Source: Catalinimonas alkaloidigena
GTDB lineage: Bacteria; Bacteroidota; Bacteroidia; Cytophagales; Flexibacteraceae
Direction of reading: 5' to 3'
DNA: 64,000 nt
Assembly (NCBI RefSeq): GCF_900100765.1
Contig: NZ_FNFO01000012.1
Location: 180,430-244,429, forward strand
Below, in pieces: positions 7,901-16,530 of this stretch. The number at the start of each line of letters is the position of its first letter. The first letter of the stretch is position 1. Made by a program: the position numbers and the translations under genes. The notes beneath the pieces are model-generated. The model searched no databases, was not told the origin of the DNA, and was given only the letters and a program-made list of their open reading frames with translations.

Positions 7901-8932
7901 TTACGAGAGGTCGAGAAAACGGTAGATCGCGGCTTTCTGCTGCTGGTACAGCGCTTCCGCGTAGGCGTGGATGGCGGCGAGTTGCGCAGCGTCGGTGACG
8001 TCGATTTTCAAGGCCTGGTTCCGAAGCACCGCAGGCGCATCGGCCGCGCTGTAGTAGGGATTCAGGCGGTAGTAGTGCGCCGGGTGCAGCATTTCGCGGA
8101 GGTAGTGTTGCACGGCCACCATGTTGGTGTCGATCACCAGACTCACCAGGTGCCCGGTCCACTTGAGCAGCCCCCAGTTGCCGTTGCCGATTTTGCGGCG
8201 CGACACGAACGAACTTCCTGTGGAGCCACAGCCCAGCGAAAACAACCGGATGTCTTTTAGGGAGGCGCCCAACCCCAGCCGATGGCCCGGCAGACGACTC
8301 ATGCCTTCCGAGGGGGCCACTTTATCGTTCAGCGCAAAGGCCAACCCGATAAGGGCTGGATCGTTCGCGTAGTTGCCTCCTTCCGAAAATCGGCCGTGGA
8401 GCGGCAGGTTCACCGCCGCCGCCGACGTACGCAGGGCCAGATTCACCATCCGCTCGTCCTGATGGGCCGTCAATGCCGAATTGTAAATCTCTACCCGAAA
8501 GGCAGGCGGCTCGTCCGGCGCCAGGTCGGGACTCAGGTCGAGCGCGGCCAGCAGAAAAGCGGGACGGGTACCGTGTTGTGCCGCGACGTCCTGCAACGTT
8601 GTGGTCCCGAATTTTTGCGTCAGCAGTTGTTTCAGGTTTGCGTTGGGATACTTGGGGGCGAATAGGTTGAGCGGATTCCAGAGGCGACGAAAACGAGTGG
8701 CAGGCAGAATGAACCCCGCCCGGTTCAGGTAAATGTCCACGATTTCGGCGGTATCTACGCCACACGCCAGCGCCGCCGCAATGATGCCCCCGGTGGCAGA
8801 CCCCACAATGACGTCGAACAAGGCCGAAAGAGGCATGCCGGTATCCCGCCGAAGGCAATCGAGGAGGGTGGCGGGGAAAAGCCCCCGGGTGCCTCCTCCG
8901 TCGAGCGACAGGATGTTAACGGTCTGTGACAT
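7901..8932 (-). CDS. Patatin-like protein with altered catalytic dyad
   Basis: A 343-residue patatin-fold protein. The oxyanion-hole loop DGGGTRG (11-17) is intact. The nucleophile elbow, which should read GxSxG, reads G44-S-A-T-G48, so position 46 is Ala, not Ser. The dyad Asp of DGG is replaced: residues 184-186 read Glu-Gly-Gly, followed by NYANDP where NNP is usual. Both catalytic residues are therefore missing or shifted, and the codons are unambiguous. Either it has lost lipase activity or Ser45 and Glu184 act instead. The ATG at 8932 is chosen because it begins MSQTVNILSLDGGG. It is the first gene of a pair with the FAD oxidase. Confidence 0.88.
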   Translation of the reverse strand: MSQTVNILSLDGGGTRGLFPATLLDCLRRDTGMPLSALFDVIVGSATGGIIAAALACGVDTAEIVDIYLNRAGFILPATRFRRLWNPLNLFAPKYPNANLKQLLTQKFGTTTLQDVAAQHGTRPAFLLAALDLSPDLAPDEPPAFRVEIYNSALTAHQDERMVNLALRTSAAAVNLPLHGRFSEGGNYANDPALIGLAFALNDKVAPSEGMSRLPGHRLGLGASLKDIRLFSLGCGSTGSSFVSRRKIGNGNWGLLKWTGHLVSLVIDTNMVAVQHYLREMLHPAHYYRLNPYYSAADAPAVLRNQALKIDVTDAAQLAAIHAYAEALYQQQKAAIYRFLDLS

Positions 8933-9362
8933 AGGACAGGGCTTCTCTGAAAACCGACCGGCTACCGCTGAGAACGAGAAGGCTTGCGGTGACCTGGCGT
9001 AGCAGGATGAGCGAAAGGGCCGGATGAAACGGTGCGTGCGACCCGGTAGACGCTGCCTGACGACAGGCCACGAGGTAGCGCTATGGCCTGAGGATGGCCA
9101 CGCGGTGCAATTTCCCGGCGCAAGGGCAGGGCACCTCTCAGACAAAGAAAGAAGATTTCGGCGGAGGAGTCAATACTGTTTTTTCAGTATTTTCTACCGC
9201 CCCCCGGTTGAGCAACACGCCTGAGCACCAGCCATTTGTCCGCTACACGACACTTCCCCCACCTTTTCCGGTCGAGGCCTGGAAGTGTCAGGCACACGAC
9301 ATCCGTTGGTACCGCTGCCGTCTACCTTGTCCCCCATTCAACCTTATAAACGTACAACTCCC
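8933..9362. other. Divergent intergenic region, 430 bases
   Basis: No gene is seen between the patatin-like gene (leftwards) and the beta-propeller gene (rightwards). The only distinct signal is the dyad at 9171-9192. An 11-mer AACGGTGCGTG (9028-9038) also occurs at 24312-24322 upstream of the other copy of that dyad. Confidence 0.5.
9171..9192. promoter_or_regulatory. Dyad CAATACTG-TTTTTT-CAGTATT, copy A
   Basis: A perfect inverted repeat (AATACTG / CAGTATT) around six T residues. The same arms with an almost identical spacer recur at 24472-24493. Both copies lie between divergent genes, 239 and 235 bases from the leftward start codon. It could be a regulator operator or a T-rich hairpin. 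Confidence 0.5.
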
Positions 9363-10505
9363 ATGAAAAACGTCTTTAACCTTCCACTGCTGCTGGTCCT
9401 GATGCTGGGCCTCTTTTCGTCGTGCGAATACTTCGAGGATTTTACCCCGCCCCCCGGACACGGGCAGGGTCCGGCCGCCAACGTGGTATTCGTTTCGACC
9501 AACCAACCGTCGGGCAATGCCATCATGGTCTACAAAAGAGAGAAAGACGGCACGCTTATGCCCCACGGCAGTTACCCGACCGGGGGAAAAGGCATCGACG
9601 GTGGACTCGGTTCGCAGGGCGCGCTGGTGATGCACGACGGACGTCTGTTTGTGGTCAACGCCGGAAGCAATGAGGTGTCGGTGTTCGAGATCGACGGCTA
9701 TGAACTGACGCTGGTCGAGCGGGTGGCTTCGGGCGGCATGATGCCCACCAGCCTGACGGTGCACAACGATCTGCTGTACGTGATGAACGCGGGCGGCGAA
9801 GGCAACCTGACCGGTTTCCGCGTCAGAGACGACGGCACCCTGAAGTTCATTCCGTCGTCGACTCGTTATTTCAGCAATGACGGCACCGGCCCCGCCCCGG
9901 CACCGGCCCAGATCGAATTTTCGCCCAACGGCCGCACCCTCGTCGCGACCGAACGCGCTACCAACTACCTCCTGACCTTTTCGGTGCTGCCCCTGGGCAC
10001 GCTGGGCAACCGGCAGATCAGCATGTCGTCCGGCCAAACGCCGTTCGGTTTTGCGTTCAACACCGACGATCAACTCGTGGTATCCGAAGCCTTCGGCGGG
10101 GCTGAAAACGCCAGCGCACTTTCGTCCTATCGCATCAAACCCAACGGCACCTTGGCGACACTCTCCGGTTCGGTCGGCACCGATCAGACCGCGGCCTGCT
10201 GGGTGGCCATCACCGACGACCATCGGTACGCCTACACCACCAACACGGGCAGCGGCAACCTGACCGGCTACAAAATTGCCTCCACCGGCGAGCTAGGTCG
10301 CCTGTCGGCCAGTGGCAACGACGGCGACACCGGCCTGGACAGCCGCCCGATCGACCTGGCGCTGAGTCGTTCCTCCAAGTTTCTCTACGCCCTCAACGCT
10401 GAGGGGAGCATCAGCGGATTCGCCGTGCAAATGGACGGGAGCCTGGCCTCGCTCGGTAAAATCATGGACCTGGACCCTACCCCCGCCGGTATCGTGGCGC
10501 GCTAA
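9363..10505 (+). CDS. Lactonase-family beta-propeller lipoprotein
   Basis: A 380-residue protein with a lipoprotein signal (lipobox LFSSC, Cys21) and then a seven-bladed beta-propeller of the YncE/6-phosphogluconolactonase type. Repeats read NAIMVYKREKDGTLMPHGSY, LTGFRVRDDGTLKF, ASALSSYRIKPNGTLATL, GYKIASTGELGRLS and ISGFAVQMDGSLASLG. The family includes lactonases, but many members are only binding or scaffold proteins. It is probably anchored to the outer or inner membrane. The ATG at 9363 begins the signal peptide. A terminator follows. Confidence 0.8.
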   Translation: MKNVFNLPLLLVLMLGLFSSCEYFEDFTPPPGHGQGPAANVVFVSTNQPSGNAIMVYKREKDGTLMPHGSYPTGGKGIDGGLGSQGALVMHDGRLFVVNAGSNEVSVFEIDGYELTLVERVASGGMMPTSLTVHNDLLYVMNAGGEGNLTGFRVRDDGTLKFIPSSTRYFSNDGTGPAPAPAQIEFSPNGRTLVATERATNYLLTFSVLPLGTLGNRQISMSSGQTPFGFAFNTDDQLVVSEAFGGAENASALSSYRIKPNGTLATLSGSVGTDQTAACWVAITDDHRYAYTTNTGSGNLTGYKIASTGELGRLSASGNDGDTGLDSRPIDLALSRSSKFLYALNAEGSISGFAVQMDGSLASLGKIMDLDPTPAGIVAR

Positions 10506-10526
10506 ATGCTCCTACAGCTTCCTGCT

Positions 10527-10570
10527 CAGCCGTACGTCCTTTGCCCTAGGCGAAGGCGTACGGCTGTTTG
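10527..10570 (+). terminator. Terminator-like hairpin after the propeller gene
   Basis: A perfect 10-bp stem CAGCCGTACG (10527-10536) / CGTACGGCTG (10557-10566), extended inward by CCTT/AAGG, and followed by TTTG. It lies 21 bases after the stop codon. Confidence 0.7.
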
Positions 10571-10617
10571 CCGTATAAGCCTCTTTTTCCTGCCCGCGTT
10601 AAATCTTACTTTGCAGC

Positions 10618-10746
10618 ATGTTCGTGCGGCGTTATTTCCTATTACTCCTCCTGACGGGGTGCCTGAGCGCCTGCCGCACCCAATCCGGGCCTTCCAAGCC
10701 GCCTCACCTCTACCATCAGGACTCCCGCTACGTCAAGCACAAATAG
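10618..10746 (+). CDS. Small lipoprotein, 42 residues
   Basis: An ATG at 10618 opens a 42-codon frame starting MFVRRYFLLLLLTGCLSACR, a compact lipoprotein signal with possible lipid-bearing cysteines at LLTGC or LSAC. The short mature part is polar and basic and ends YHQDSRYVKHK. It sits between a terminator and the next gene, with TTACTTTG (10606-10613) four bases before the ATG, so it appears to have its own, perhaps leaderless, promoter. Function unknown. Confidence 0.6.
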   Translation: MFVRRYFLLLLLTGCLSACRTQSGPSKPPHLYHQDSRYVKHK

Positions 10747-10920
10747 GGTCCAGCCTCAAAAAACTATCACTTTTTACACGTAACTATCCGTTTCATTCGC
10801 TGTGAACAGAAGTTTGTAGGACGAAACTTAGCCGCGTAAGAATCCCCTCCCTCTCTGCGACTCACCCTGCGGAACCACCCTGTATCTTCGTTTCGGTTTT
10901 TAAATGTTACCGATAGTTGT

Positions 10921-11526
10921 ATGAAACGATTTTTGATCACCCTTTTCCTGCTGGGGGGCATGCTCGGCTCCGCGCAGGCACAACAGGTCAACTGGGGAAT
11001 TGGAGGACGGCTGGGCGATCCGGCGGGCTTCTCCCTCAAACACTACCAGCCCGGCAAGGCCCTGGAAATCAACTTTGGCCGCGCCTATTTTTTCAGCGGT
11101 TCGCAGTACTACAAGAAGCACTTTACCGACTGGTACTTCAAAAAACACGGCTACGAGTACTATAACTTCTACGGATACCATAACACCTTTCCGTGGGGGC
11201 TTCAGGTGCATTTCCTGCGCCAAAAGCCGCTTACTCAGCTCGATGTCAAAGGGTTGCAGTGGTACTATGGCGCGGGAGCGCAACTCCGCTGGCAAACGCT
11301 TTACTATTCGTACCGCTATCGGAACGAGAACAAAGGCGAGTGGATTTACGTGGACCGGGAACAGTACACCAACCTCGATCTGGGCCTGGATGGCGTGATC
11401 GGTGTAGAATACTTTATCCCGGAGGTTCCCCTATCCCTATTCACCGATTTCAACCTGTTTCTGGAACTCGTCGACTATCCTTCGCTGCGAGGCCAGGGCA
11501 GCCTGGGATTACGCTATACGTTTTGA
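10921..11526 (+). CDS. Secreted protein, probably outer-membrane beta-barrel
   Basis: A 201-residue protein with a clear signal peptide (MKRFLITLFLLGGMLGSAQA). The mature part starts with VNWGIGGRLGDPAGFSLKHY and is rich in aromatic residues in alternating strands (HFLRQKPLTQ, WYYGAGAQLRW, YYSYRYRNE). It ends SLRGQGSLGLRYTF, with the terminal Phe typical of outer-membrane beta-barrels. Small eight-stranded barrels of this size are common in Bacteroidota. No specific family is recognised. TATCTTCG about 37 bases upstream may be its -7 element. Confidence 0.7.
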   Translation: MKRFLITLFLLGGMLGSAQAQQVNWGIGGRLGDPAGFSLKHYQPGKALEINFGRAYFFSGSQYYKKHFTDWYFKKHGYEYYNFYGYHNTFPWGLQVHFLRQKPLTQLDVKGLQWYYGAGAQLRWQTLYYSYRYRNENKGEWIYVDREQYTNLDLGLDGVIGVEYFIPEVPLSLFTDFNLFLELVDYPSLRGQGSLGLRYTF

Positions 11527-11577
11527 GAAGGGAAGCTGTGACTACACTGTTAATGGATTCAAATCCGCAAATAACCA

Positions 11578-11611
11578 GCCCACATCATTGGCTAGTAACA
11601 ATGATGTGGGC
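11578..11611. repeat. 13-bp perfect inverted repeat at an island edge
   Basis: GCCCACATCATTG (11578-11590) and its exact complement (11599-11611) enclose an eight-base loop. There is no U-run, so it is not a classical terminator. It marks the place where GC-rich sequence gives way to the AT-rich segment up to about 12.70 kb. A second small repeat, AGCTTTT-TTG-AAAAGCT, lies at 11661-11677. Confidence 0.6.
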
Positions 11612-11728
11612 GATGATATCGGCCAAAATTATCATTTAAACAAAGCCCATCAATTAGTAAAGCTTTTTTGAAAAGCTGCTCACCAAGAAGATATAGCGTA
11701 ATTATTCACTTATCAAAGCAATATAAAA

Positions 11729-12028
11729 TTGAGCCAAAACAGCCTTCCAATAGGATTCAAATTATTATGGCTAGCAAGCTTATCACCTATTATTTTATGG
11801 CCTTACGTGTTGTTAGGATCTATGGTTTATGTATCTGATCATTTCGAGAACAGTATAACCAGCACACTCATATTTCTTCTTCTAAACTCATACCCTATGC
11901 TACTAATCGCTAATGGAGAAATCAGCGCAAAAACATATATAAAAAAGAAAAAAACATTAGCAATTTCGCTGTTAACGGCACCACTAGTTTTAGTTACGAT
12001 CGTTATAGCCTACACATTTTTGATATAG
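11729..12028 (+). CDS. Small membrane protein, AT-rich, unrecognised
   Basis: A 99-residue frame with three hydrophobic segments (about residues 9-32, 42-62 and 75-98) and a KKKK stretch between the second and third. It must start at TTG (11729); no in-frame ATG precedes the first membrane segment, which lowers confidence. Base use is far more AT-rich than its neighbours, like the next gene, which suggests a joint acquisition. Function unknown. Confidence 0.45.
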   Translation: MSQNSLPIGFKLLWLASLSPIILWPYVLLGSMVYVSDHFENSITSTLIFLLLNSYPMLLIANGEISAKTYIKKKKTLAISLLTAPLVLVTIVIAYTFLI

Positions 12029-12144
12029 AAATCATTGAAGACCTCGTTTCAATGCGCTAAGGATGCCCCTCAGTTCTCATCAGTGCTTGTGACTAGATAT
12101 TTGAAGTAAAGAGGAATATATGAATTAGACTATAGATTTCAAAA

Positions 12145-12690
12145 ATGAAAACTTTTTTAAGGATAGGCTTGATCACAATTTTGTTTAGCAACTGCACACA
12201 CTACTCTGATCAGAAAGAAGGTGCTACGATGCTTCAAGAAGACAGCATACTTTCTTTGCACACAAGCGCGTCATTACCAGAAAAAACCTTAAATCCAACG
12301 CATCAAGCCAAAAGTCTTCAAAACAAGGACACCCTTTATTACGAAGTAAAATCAGATGCAGCAGAAATCGAAGCGTATGCACAAACCCTAAAAGTATCTT
12401 TTTTATCAGACACTTCCATTTGGTTCGAAGTAGATTATAATAATGTGCTAGGCAGCGGAAAAGTAACAGGAGTGGCGACCAATCAATATTCTGATATGGA
12501 TTATGAAATAGAAGAATTTGAGGAAACCGCTTCTCCTGCCCTCGAGTATTCGATGGAAAAGGATAAATTTAAATATTCTATAAAAATTCAGTACTCTGAC
12601 AGCTCCATGGCAAGAATTTTCACTTCGTCAGAAATCCCAACCGATCAGATTCCGTTCGAAGCTACCATGAAGTTAAAGCAAGCTAAATAG
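12145..12690 (+). CDS. Putative lipoprotein, AT-rich, unrecognised
   Basis: A 181-residue protein with a short signal peptide and lipobox (ITILFSNC, Cys17). The mature part is acidic, with DTLYYEVKSDAAEIEAYAQT and a Glu-rich stretch (IEEFEETASPALEYS). It belongs to the AT-rich island. No known family is recognised. The ATG at 12145 gives the signal peptide directly. Confidence 0.6.
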   Translation: MKTFLRIGLITILFSNCTHYSDQKEGATMLQEDSILSLHTSASLPEKTLNPTHQAKSLQNKDTLYYEVKSDAAEIEAYAQTLKVSFLSDTSIWFEVDYNNVLGSGKVTGVATNQYSDMDYEIEEFEETASPALEYSMEKDKFKYSIKIQYSDSSMARIFTSSEIPTDQIPFEATMKLKQAK

Positions 12691-12742
12691 TAGTAACTTC
12701 TAGTCCAGCGGCTCGCCCAACCTCAGCCCTTAGGCAACTTGT

Positions 12743-13645
12743 TTAAAACAACGAGCCTTGCACCGGTTGAGGCTTTTGCGTCAGAGGTTGAAGTCCGGCA
12801 CGCAGGTGGCCGTTCATTGCCAGAACGGCATAGGCAGACAAGTACGGATCGGTGTCGTTGTCGGGGCTGTGCACGAAAAAGTAGATGTCCTGCAGGCCCT
12901 TCTGCCGCCACTGGTGCAGCCGCTGCACCCACGCATCGACCCGCGTGAAGTCGGTAGTGTGGAGGTCGTTGCCCACAAACCGAACGAAGGCTACGGGGGT
13001 GGTCAGGTGCTGATGCACCACGTCGCGACGGCCCGCCGTATCGCTGATCACGGCCGTCACGCCCCGCTCGCGCAACAGGTCGAAGCCCGAAGTATCGCTT
13101 CCGAACCAGTCCGGGTGGCGAAACTCCACAGCCAGCGGTATGGCAGCCGGCAGCCGGTCCAGAAACTGCTCCAACCAATGCCGCTGTGCCGGCGCAAAGT
13201 GGGGCGGCAGTTGCAAAAACGAGATGCCCAGGTGCGTATCCAGACGCAGAATGGCGTCGCAAAAGGCTTCGGTTTCCGCGTCGGTGTGTTGCAACAGTTT
13301 GTCGTGCGAGATCACCTGCGGCCACTTGGGGCAGTACCGGAACGACGTGCCCTCGGCGGCCTGCCGCCAGCGCAGAATGGTTTCCGTCGTCGGAATCTGG
13401 TAGTGTGTTACGTTCAGCTCGATGGTGTTGAAGCGGCGCACGTAATGCTTCAGGAAATCTTTGTCTTTGGTCCCCTCCGGATACAGGTAGCCTACCCACT
13501 TCTTGTTGTTCCAGATGGGGCAACCCAGGTAGGTGGCGGGCGGTGTATCGGTGGCGTGTTGCGCCAGCACCGAAGCCGTCGACGGATGGTCGGGCGGCAG
13601 TTGAAAATCGACGCCCTGCAGGTCGGTCAGTTTTCCGAAATTCAT
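12743..13645 (-). CDS. DUF72 family protein (YecE-like)
   Basis: A 300-residue protein of the DUF72 family, a TIM-barrel-like fold of unknown enzymatic role. Typical motifs are YLGCPIWNNKKWVGYLYPEG, HYVRRFNTIELNVTHYQIP, FRYCPKWPQVISHDK, LGISFLQLPPHFAP, PLAVEFRHPDWF and the later VRFVGND. Length is normal. It lies directly after the AT-rich island, facing it. Confidence 0.88.
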   Translation of the reverse strand: MNFGKLTDLQGVDFQLPPDHPSTASVLAQHATDTPPATYLGCPIWNNKKWVGYLYPEGTKDKDFLKHYVRRFNTIELNVTHYQIPTTETILRWRQAAEGTSFRYCPKWPQVISHDKLLQHTDAETEAFCDAILRLDTHLGISFLQLPPHFAPAQRHWLEQFLDRLPAAIPLAVEFRHPDWFGSDTSGFDLLRERGVTAVISDTAGRRDVVHQHLTTPVAFVRFVGNDLHTTDFTRVDAWVQRLHQWRQKGLQDIYFFVHSPDNDTDPYLSAYAVLAMNGHLRAGLQPLTQKPQPVQGSLF

Positions 13646-13728
13646 GGTAGTGTTTTACGAACGACGAAATTGTTATTCACGTCTCGTCGTTGTACCTTTA
13701 GTCGCTGTTGATCTTAGTACCTTGTCAT

Positions 13729-14409
13729 ATGAAAAAATTCTGGATACTGCTTTTTGCGATGGCTCCGCTGGGCCTTTTCGCGCAGTCAGCCGATCATACT
13801 ACCAACGCAACGCCGGAGGAAGAGGTTGAGTACTACAACCCCGAGCACGCCACCGAACTGGAAAAAATTACGCCTTCGCGCTGGCACTATGCCACGAATA
13901 TAGGCGCTTCGTTTTTCACGGGCGCGTGGGGCAGCGGGTTCAACACGTACGTGGCCCCGCAGGTGAGTTACGACCTGAACGACCGCTGGCAACTGCACGG
14001 CGGGCTGGCGCTGGTCAATACGACGATGCCCTTCGGCTACGCGAATGCAGAAGGCAGTCAGGCCGCACCGTTCGCCCGAAACCGGGTATCGACCATGGCC
14101 TATGTCGGCGGTTCTTACCAGGCATCTGAGCGGCTTTTGCTCTCGGGCTATGCCTATTACGACATGCTGACCAGCAACTACGCGGGCGCACCGGCGGCCT
14201 TTACCCAGCCGAACATGGGCGCTTCGTTCAACGCTGAATACAAAGTCACGAAAAACTTCTCGATCGGGGTGGGTGTCTCCAGTCGGCGGGGCAACGGCTA
14301 CGGCATGTACGGTAGCCCCTACGGAGGTAGCCCCTACGGATACGGTCCCGGCATGGGGAGCTTCGGCAGCCCGTACGGCGGGTTTGCTCCGCGTCCCTAC
14401 GGTTGGTAA
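13729..14409 (+). CDS. Secreted protein with Gly/Tyr/Pro-rich tail
   Basis: A 226-residue protein with a signal peptide (MKKFWILLFAMAPLGLFAQS). The middle looks like an outer-membrane barrel (WHYATNIGASFFTGAWGSGF, QVSYDLNDRWQLHGGLALV, YKVTKNFSIGVGVSSRRGN). The last 35 residues repeat Gly-Ser-Pro-Tyr-Gly (YGSPYGGSPYGYGPGMG) and end FAPRPYGW. The ATG at 13729 follows TACCTTG by four bases and is preferred to 13708. Probably an outer-membrane or surface protein; function unknown. Confidence 0.7.
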   Translation: MKKFWILLFAMAPLGLFAQSADHTTNATPEEEVEYYNPEHATELEKITPSRWHYATNIGASFFTGAWGSGFNTYVAPQVSYDLNDRWQLHGGLALVNTTMPFGYANAEGSQAAPFARNRVSTMAYVGGSYQASERLLLSGYAYYDMLTSNYAGAPAAFTQPNMGASFNAEYKVTKNFSIGVGVSSRRGNGYGMYGSPYGGSPYGYGPGMGSFGSPYGGFAPRPYGW

Positions 14410-14434
14410 AGCCACAGAAAGAAAATCGTTCGCA

Positions 14435-14464
14435 AGAGGAATCCCGTCGGTTCCTCTTTTTTTA
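14435..14464. terminator. Convergent terminator
   Basis: AGAGGAA (14435-14441) pairs with TTCCTCT (14451-14457), followed by a run of seven T. It lies between the stop codons of two converging genes. Confidence 0.75.
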
Positions 14465-14467
14465 TGG

Positions 14468-15310
14468 CTACTCTTCCGGCATCAGGCGGATGCCCTCTTT
14501 CTCCAGCAATAGCCGTCGTTCGCGGTACAGCATCCCCACCGCCTTTTTAAACACTTTTTTGCTCATGCCCAGCGCATCGTAAATGTCTTCGGGTCGGCTT
14601 TTGTCGTGCAGCGGCAGGTAGCCTCCCTCCTTCCGCAAGGCACGCACGAGCTGATCGATCGCGAAGGGCATCTCATCGAAGCCCTCGCGGCGCAGGCTCA
14701 CGTCGATTTTGTTCTCTTCGCGGATCTTTTTGATGTAGCCCCGCACCGCGTCGCCGGGCCCCAGGTCCTGGAACACCTCGTTGTGGTACAGCAGGCCCCA
14801 ATGCTGGTGGTTGATCACCACTTTCAGGCCCAGGTCGGTTTCCTGCACCACCAGCAGTTTCACGGCGTCGCCTTCGGCCACTGTCAGCGTGTCGTTGCTG
14901 ATGAAGCGGTTCAAGCGGCTGGAGCCGACCAGGCGCTGCGATTCCGGATCGATGTAAACATAGACCGGATAATACATGCCCACCACCATGCGCTGGTCCT
15001 GTTCACGAAACGGCACCAGCAGATCCTTCGGCAGCCCCCAGTCCAGAAACGCACCGACCGCAGTGGTCTGCACCACTTCCAGGTAGGCGCACTCGCCGGC
15101 TTGCACCAGCGGCAGCTCGGTCGTGGCGATGATGCGGTCTTCCGAATCGCGGTAGAGAAACACCTTCAGCGTATCGCCCGGCTCGGTTCCTTCGGGTACG
15201 TACCGAATCGGTAACAGAATTTCGTCTTCGCCCGCTTCCAGGTACACACCGAAATCGACCCATTTTTTTACGGGCATGTAATTGATCTTCCCTAGTTCTG
15301 CCATACTCAT
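14468..15310 (-). CDS. S1 RNA-binding protein, CvfB family
   Basis: A 280-residue CvfB/YitL-type protein, built of S1 beta-barrel domains followed by a winged helix. Recognisable parts are DFGVYLEAGEDEILLPIRYVP, AYLEVVQTTAVGAFLDWGLP (second S1, with KDLLVPFREQ), DLGLKVVINHQHWGLLYHNE (third S1) and the C-terminal ISLR-like KIDVSLRREGFDEM with GMSKKVFKKAVGMLYRERRL. In Staphylococcus the homologue affects virulence-gene expression; here a general RNA-binding role is likely. A second ATG lies two codons inside. Confidence 0.85.
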   Translation of the reverse strand: MSMAELGKINYMPVKKWVDFGVYLEAGEDEILLPIRYVPEGTEPGDTLKVFLYRDSEDRIIATTELPLVQAGECAYLEVVQTTAVGAFLDWGLPKDLLVPFREQDQRMVVGMYYPVYVYIDPESQRLVGSSRLNRFISNDTLTVAEGDAVKLLVVQETDLGLKVVINHQHWGLLYHNEVFQDLGPGDAVRGYIKKIREENKIDVSLRREGFDEMPFAIDQLVRALRKEGGYLPLHDKSRPEDIYDALGMSKKVFKKAVGMLYRERRLLLEKEGIRLMPEE

Positions 15311-15423
15311 TTTTCCGGGACTGTTTCGGCAACATTACACGTCCGCTTTGGGGAAAGGGAAATGTAACGTGCTCATCCTCTGGTCTTTTTTTGTAAAATT
15401 ACGTGGATTCTAACAACGCAAGC

Positions 15424-16530
15424 ATGTCCGATCTCATCGTCATCAACGGAAGAGCGATCAAACCCGGCGAACAGGCCGTCATCAACCTGTACATCCACAA
15501 GCTGCCTACGCACACGGTTATCGATCTGCCGATTTACATTTTCCGTTCGAAACGCCCCGGCCCGGTCCTGCTGCTAACGGCCGGCCTGCACGGCGACGAG
15601 ACCAACGGCATCGAGATCATCCGGCGCATGATTCGCCACAAAATGCTGCACCCCTCGGCGGGCTCGGTCATCGCCATTCCGCTGGTGAACATCTACGGAT
15701 TTCTGCAAAGTACACGTGCCCTGCCCGACGGCAAAGACCTGAACCGCAGTTTCCCTGGCAGCCTGCGCGGCTCGCTGGCGCAACGCGTGGCCTATACCAT
15801 TATGAATGAGATCATTCCGTCGATCGACTACGGCATCGATTTTCATACGGGCGGCGCCAATCGCAGCAACTACCCGCAGATCCGGTGCGTTACCGACATT
15901 CCGCAAAACCTGGAACTGGGCAAGGCGTTCGGCGCGCCGTTTCTGATGAACTCCAAGCTGATCGACAAATCGTTCCGGAAAGCCGCCGACCGCATGGGCA
16001 AGTACATCATCGTCTACGAAGGCGGCGAATCGATGCGCTTCGACGAGTTTGCCATCCAGGAAGGCATCCGGGGCACGCAACGCGTCATGCTGCATTTCGG
16101 CATGAAGAAGAAGGCCGACATGATTCTGGGCACGGGCCAGTCGGTGCTCCTGAAAGAAAGCTCGTGGTTGCGCGCGCGCCAGGCCGGGTTGTTCAGCCCG
16201 CTGGTGCCGCTCGGTTCCCAGATCGACAAAGGAGAAAAGATCGGTCGCCTGACCGATCCGTACGGGGAGCACGAGTACGTGATTCGGGCGGCTACCGACG
16301 GCTACGTGATCGGCGTCAACTATACCCCGGTGGTTAACGGCGGCGATGCGCTGTTCCACGTCGGTCTGGATGCCGTGATGGTGCGCGAACGTCAGTTGGC
16401 GTCCGGCCGCCGCAGAAAAAAGACCGGCAAGCACGTTCCGGAAGAGAACGCCGTGTTTGTGGAGGCCGATCAGGGGTCGGGGGTAGAGCCAGTGGTCTCG
16501 TCGATTATCAATCCACAAACGTTCCGATAA
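15424..16530 (+). CDS. Succinylglutamate desuccinylase/aspartoacylase family protein
   Basis: A 368-residue M14-like zinc hydrolase of the AstE/AspA family. The zinc motif GLHGDETNG (His and Glu), NRSFPGS, the second His in DFHTGG and a C-terminal beta-domain carrying YVIGVNYTPVVNGGDALFHV are present. Bacteroidota members lie near RimK-like ATP-grasp enzymes in other genomes and may trim N-acyl or peptide-linked amino acids; none is adjacent here. The ATG at 15424 is preferred to the GTG at 15403. The last 23 bases overlap the end of the opposing gene. Confidence 0.85.
   Translation: MSDLIVINGRAIKPGEQAVINLYIHKLPTHTVIDLPIYIFRSKRPGPVLLLTAGLHGDETNGIEIIRRMIRHKMLHPSAGSVIAIPLVNIYGFLQSTRALPDGKDLNRSFPGSLRGSLAQRVAYTIMNEIIPSIDYGIDFHTGGANRSNYPQIRCVTDIPQNLELGKAFGAPFLMNSKLIDKSFRKAADRMGKYIIVYEGGESMRFDEFAIQEGIRGTQRVMLHFGMKKKADMILGTGQSVLLKESSWLRARQAGLFSPLVPLGSQIDKGEKIGRLTDPYGEHEYVIRAATDGYVIGVNYTPVVNGGDALFHVGLDAVMVRERQLASGRRRKKTGKHVPEENAVFVEADQGSGVEPVVSSIINPQTFR

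Noticed and set aside
7067..8260. 397-codon plus-strand frame
   Set aside because: It lies antisense across the FAD oxidase and patatin-like genes and has no recognisable protein features.
9171..9192. LexA-type SOS box
   Set aside because: CTG and CAG half-sites are present but separated by six bases, not ten, and the neighbouring genes are not SOS genes.
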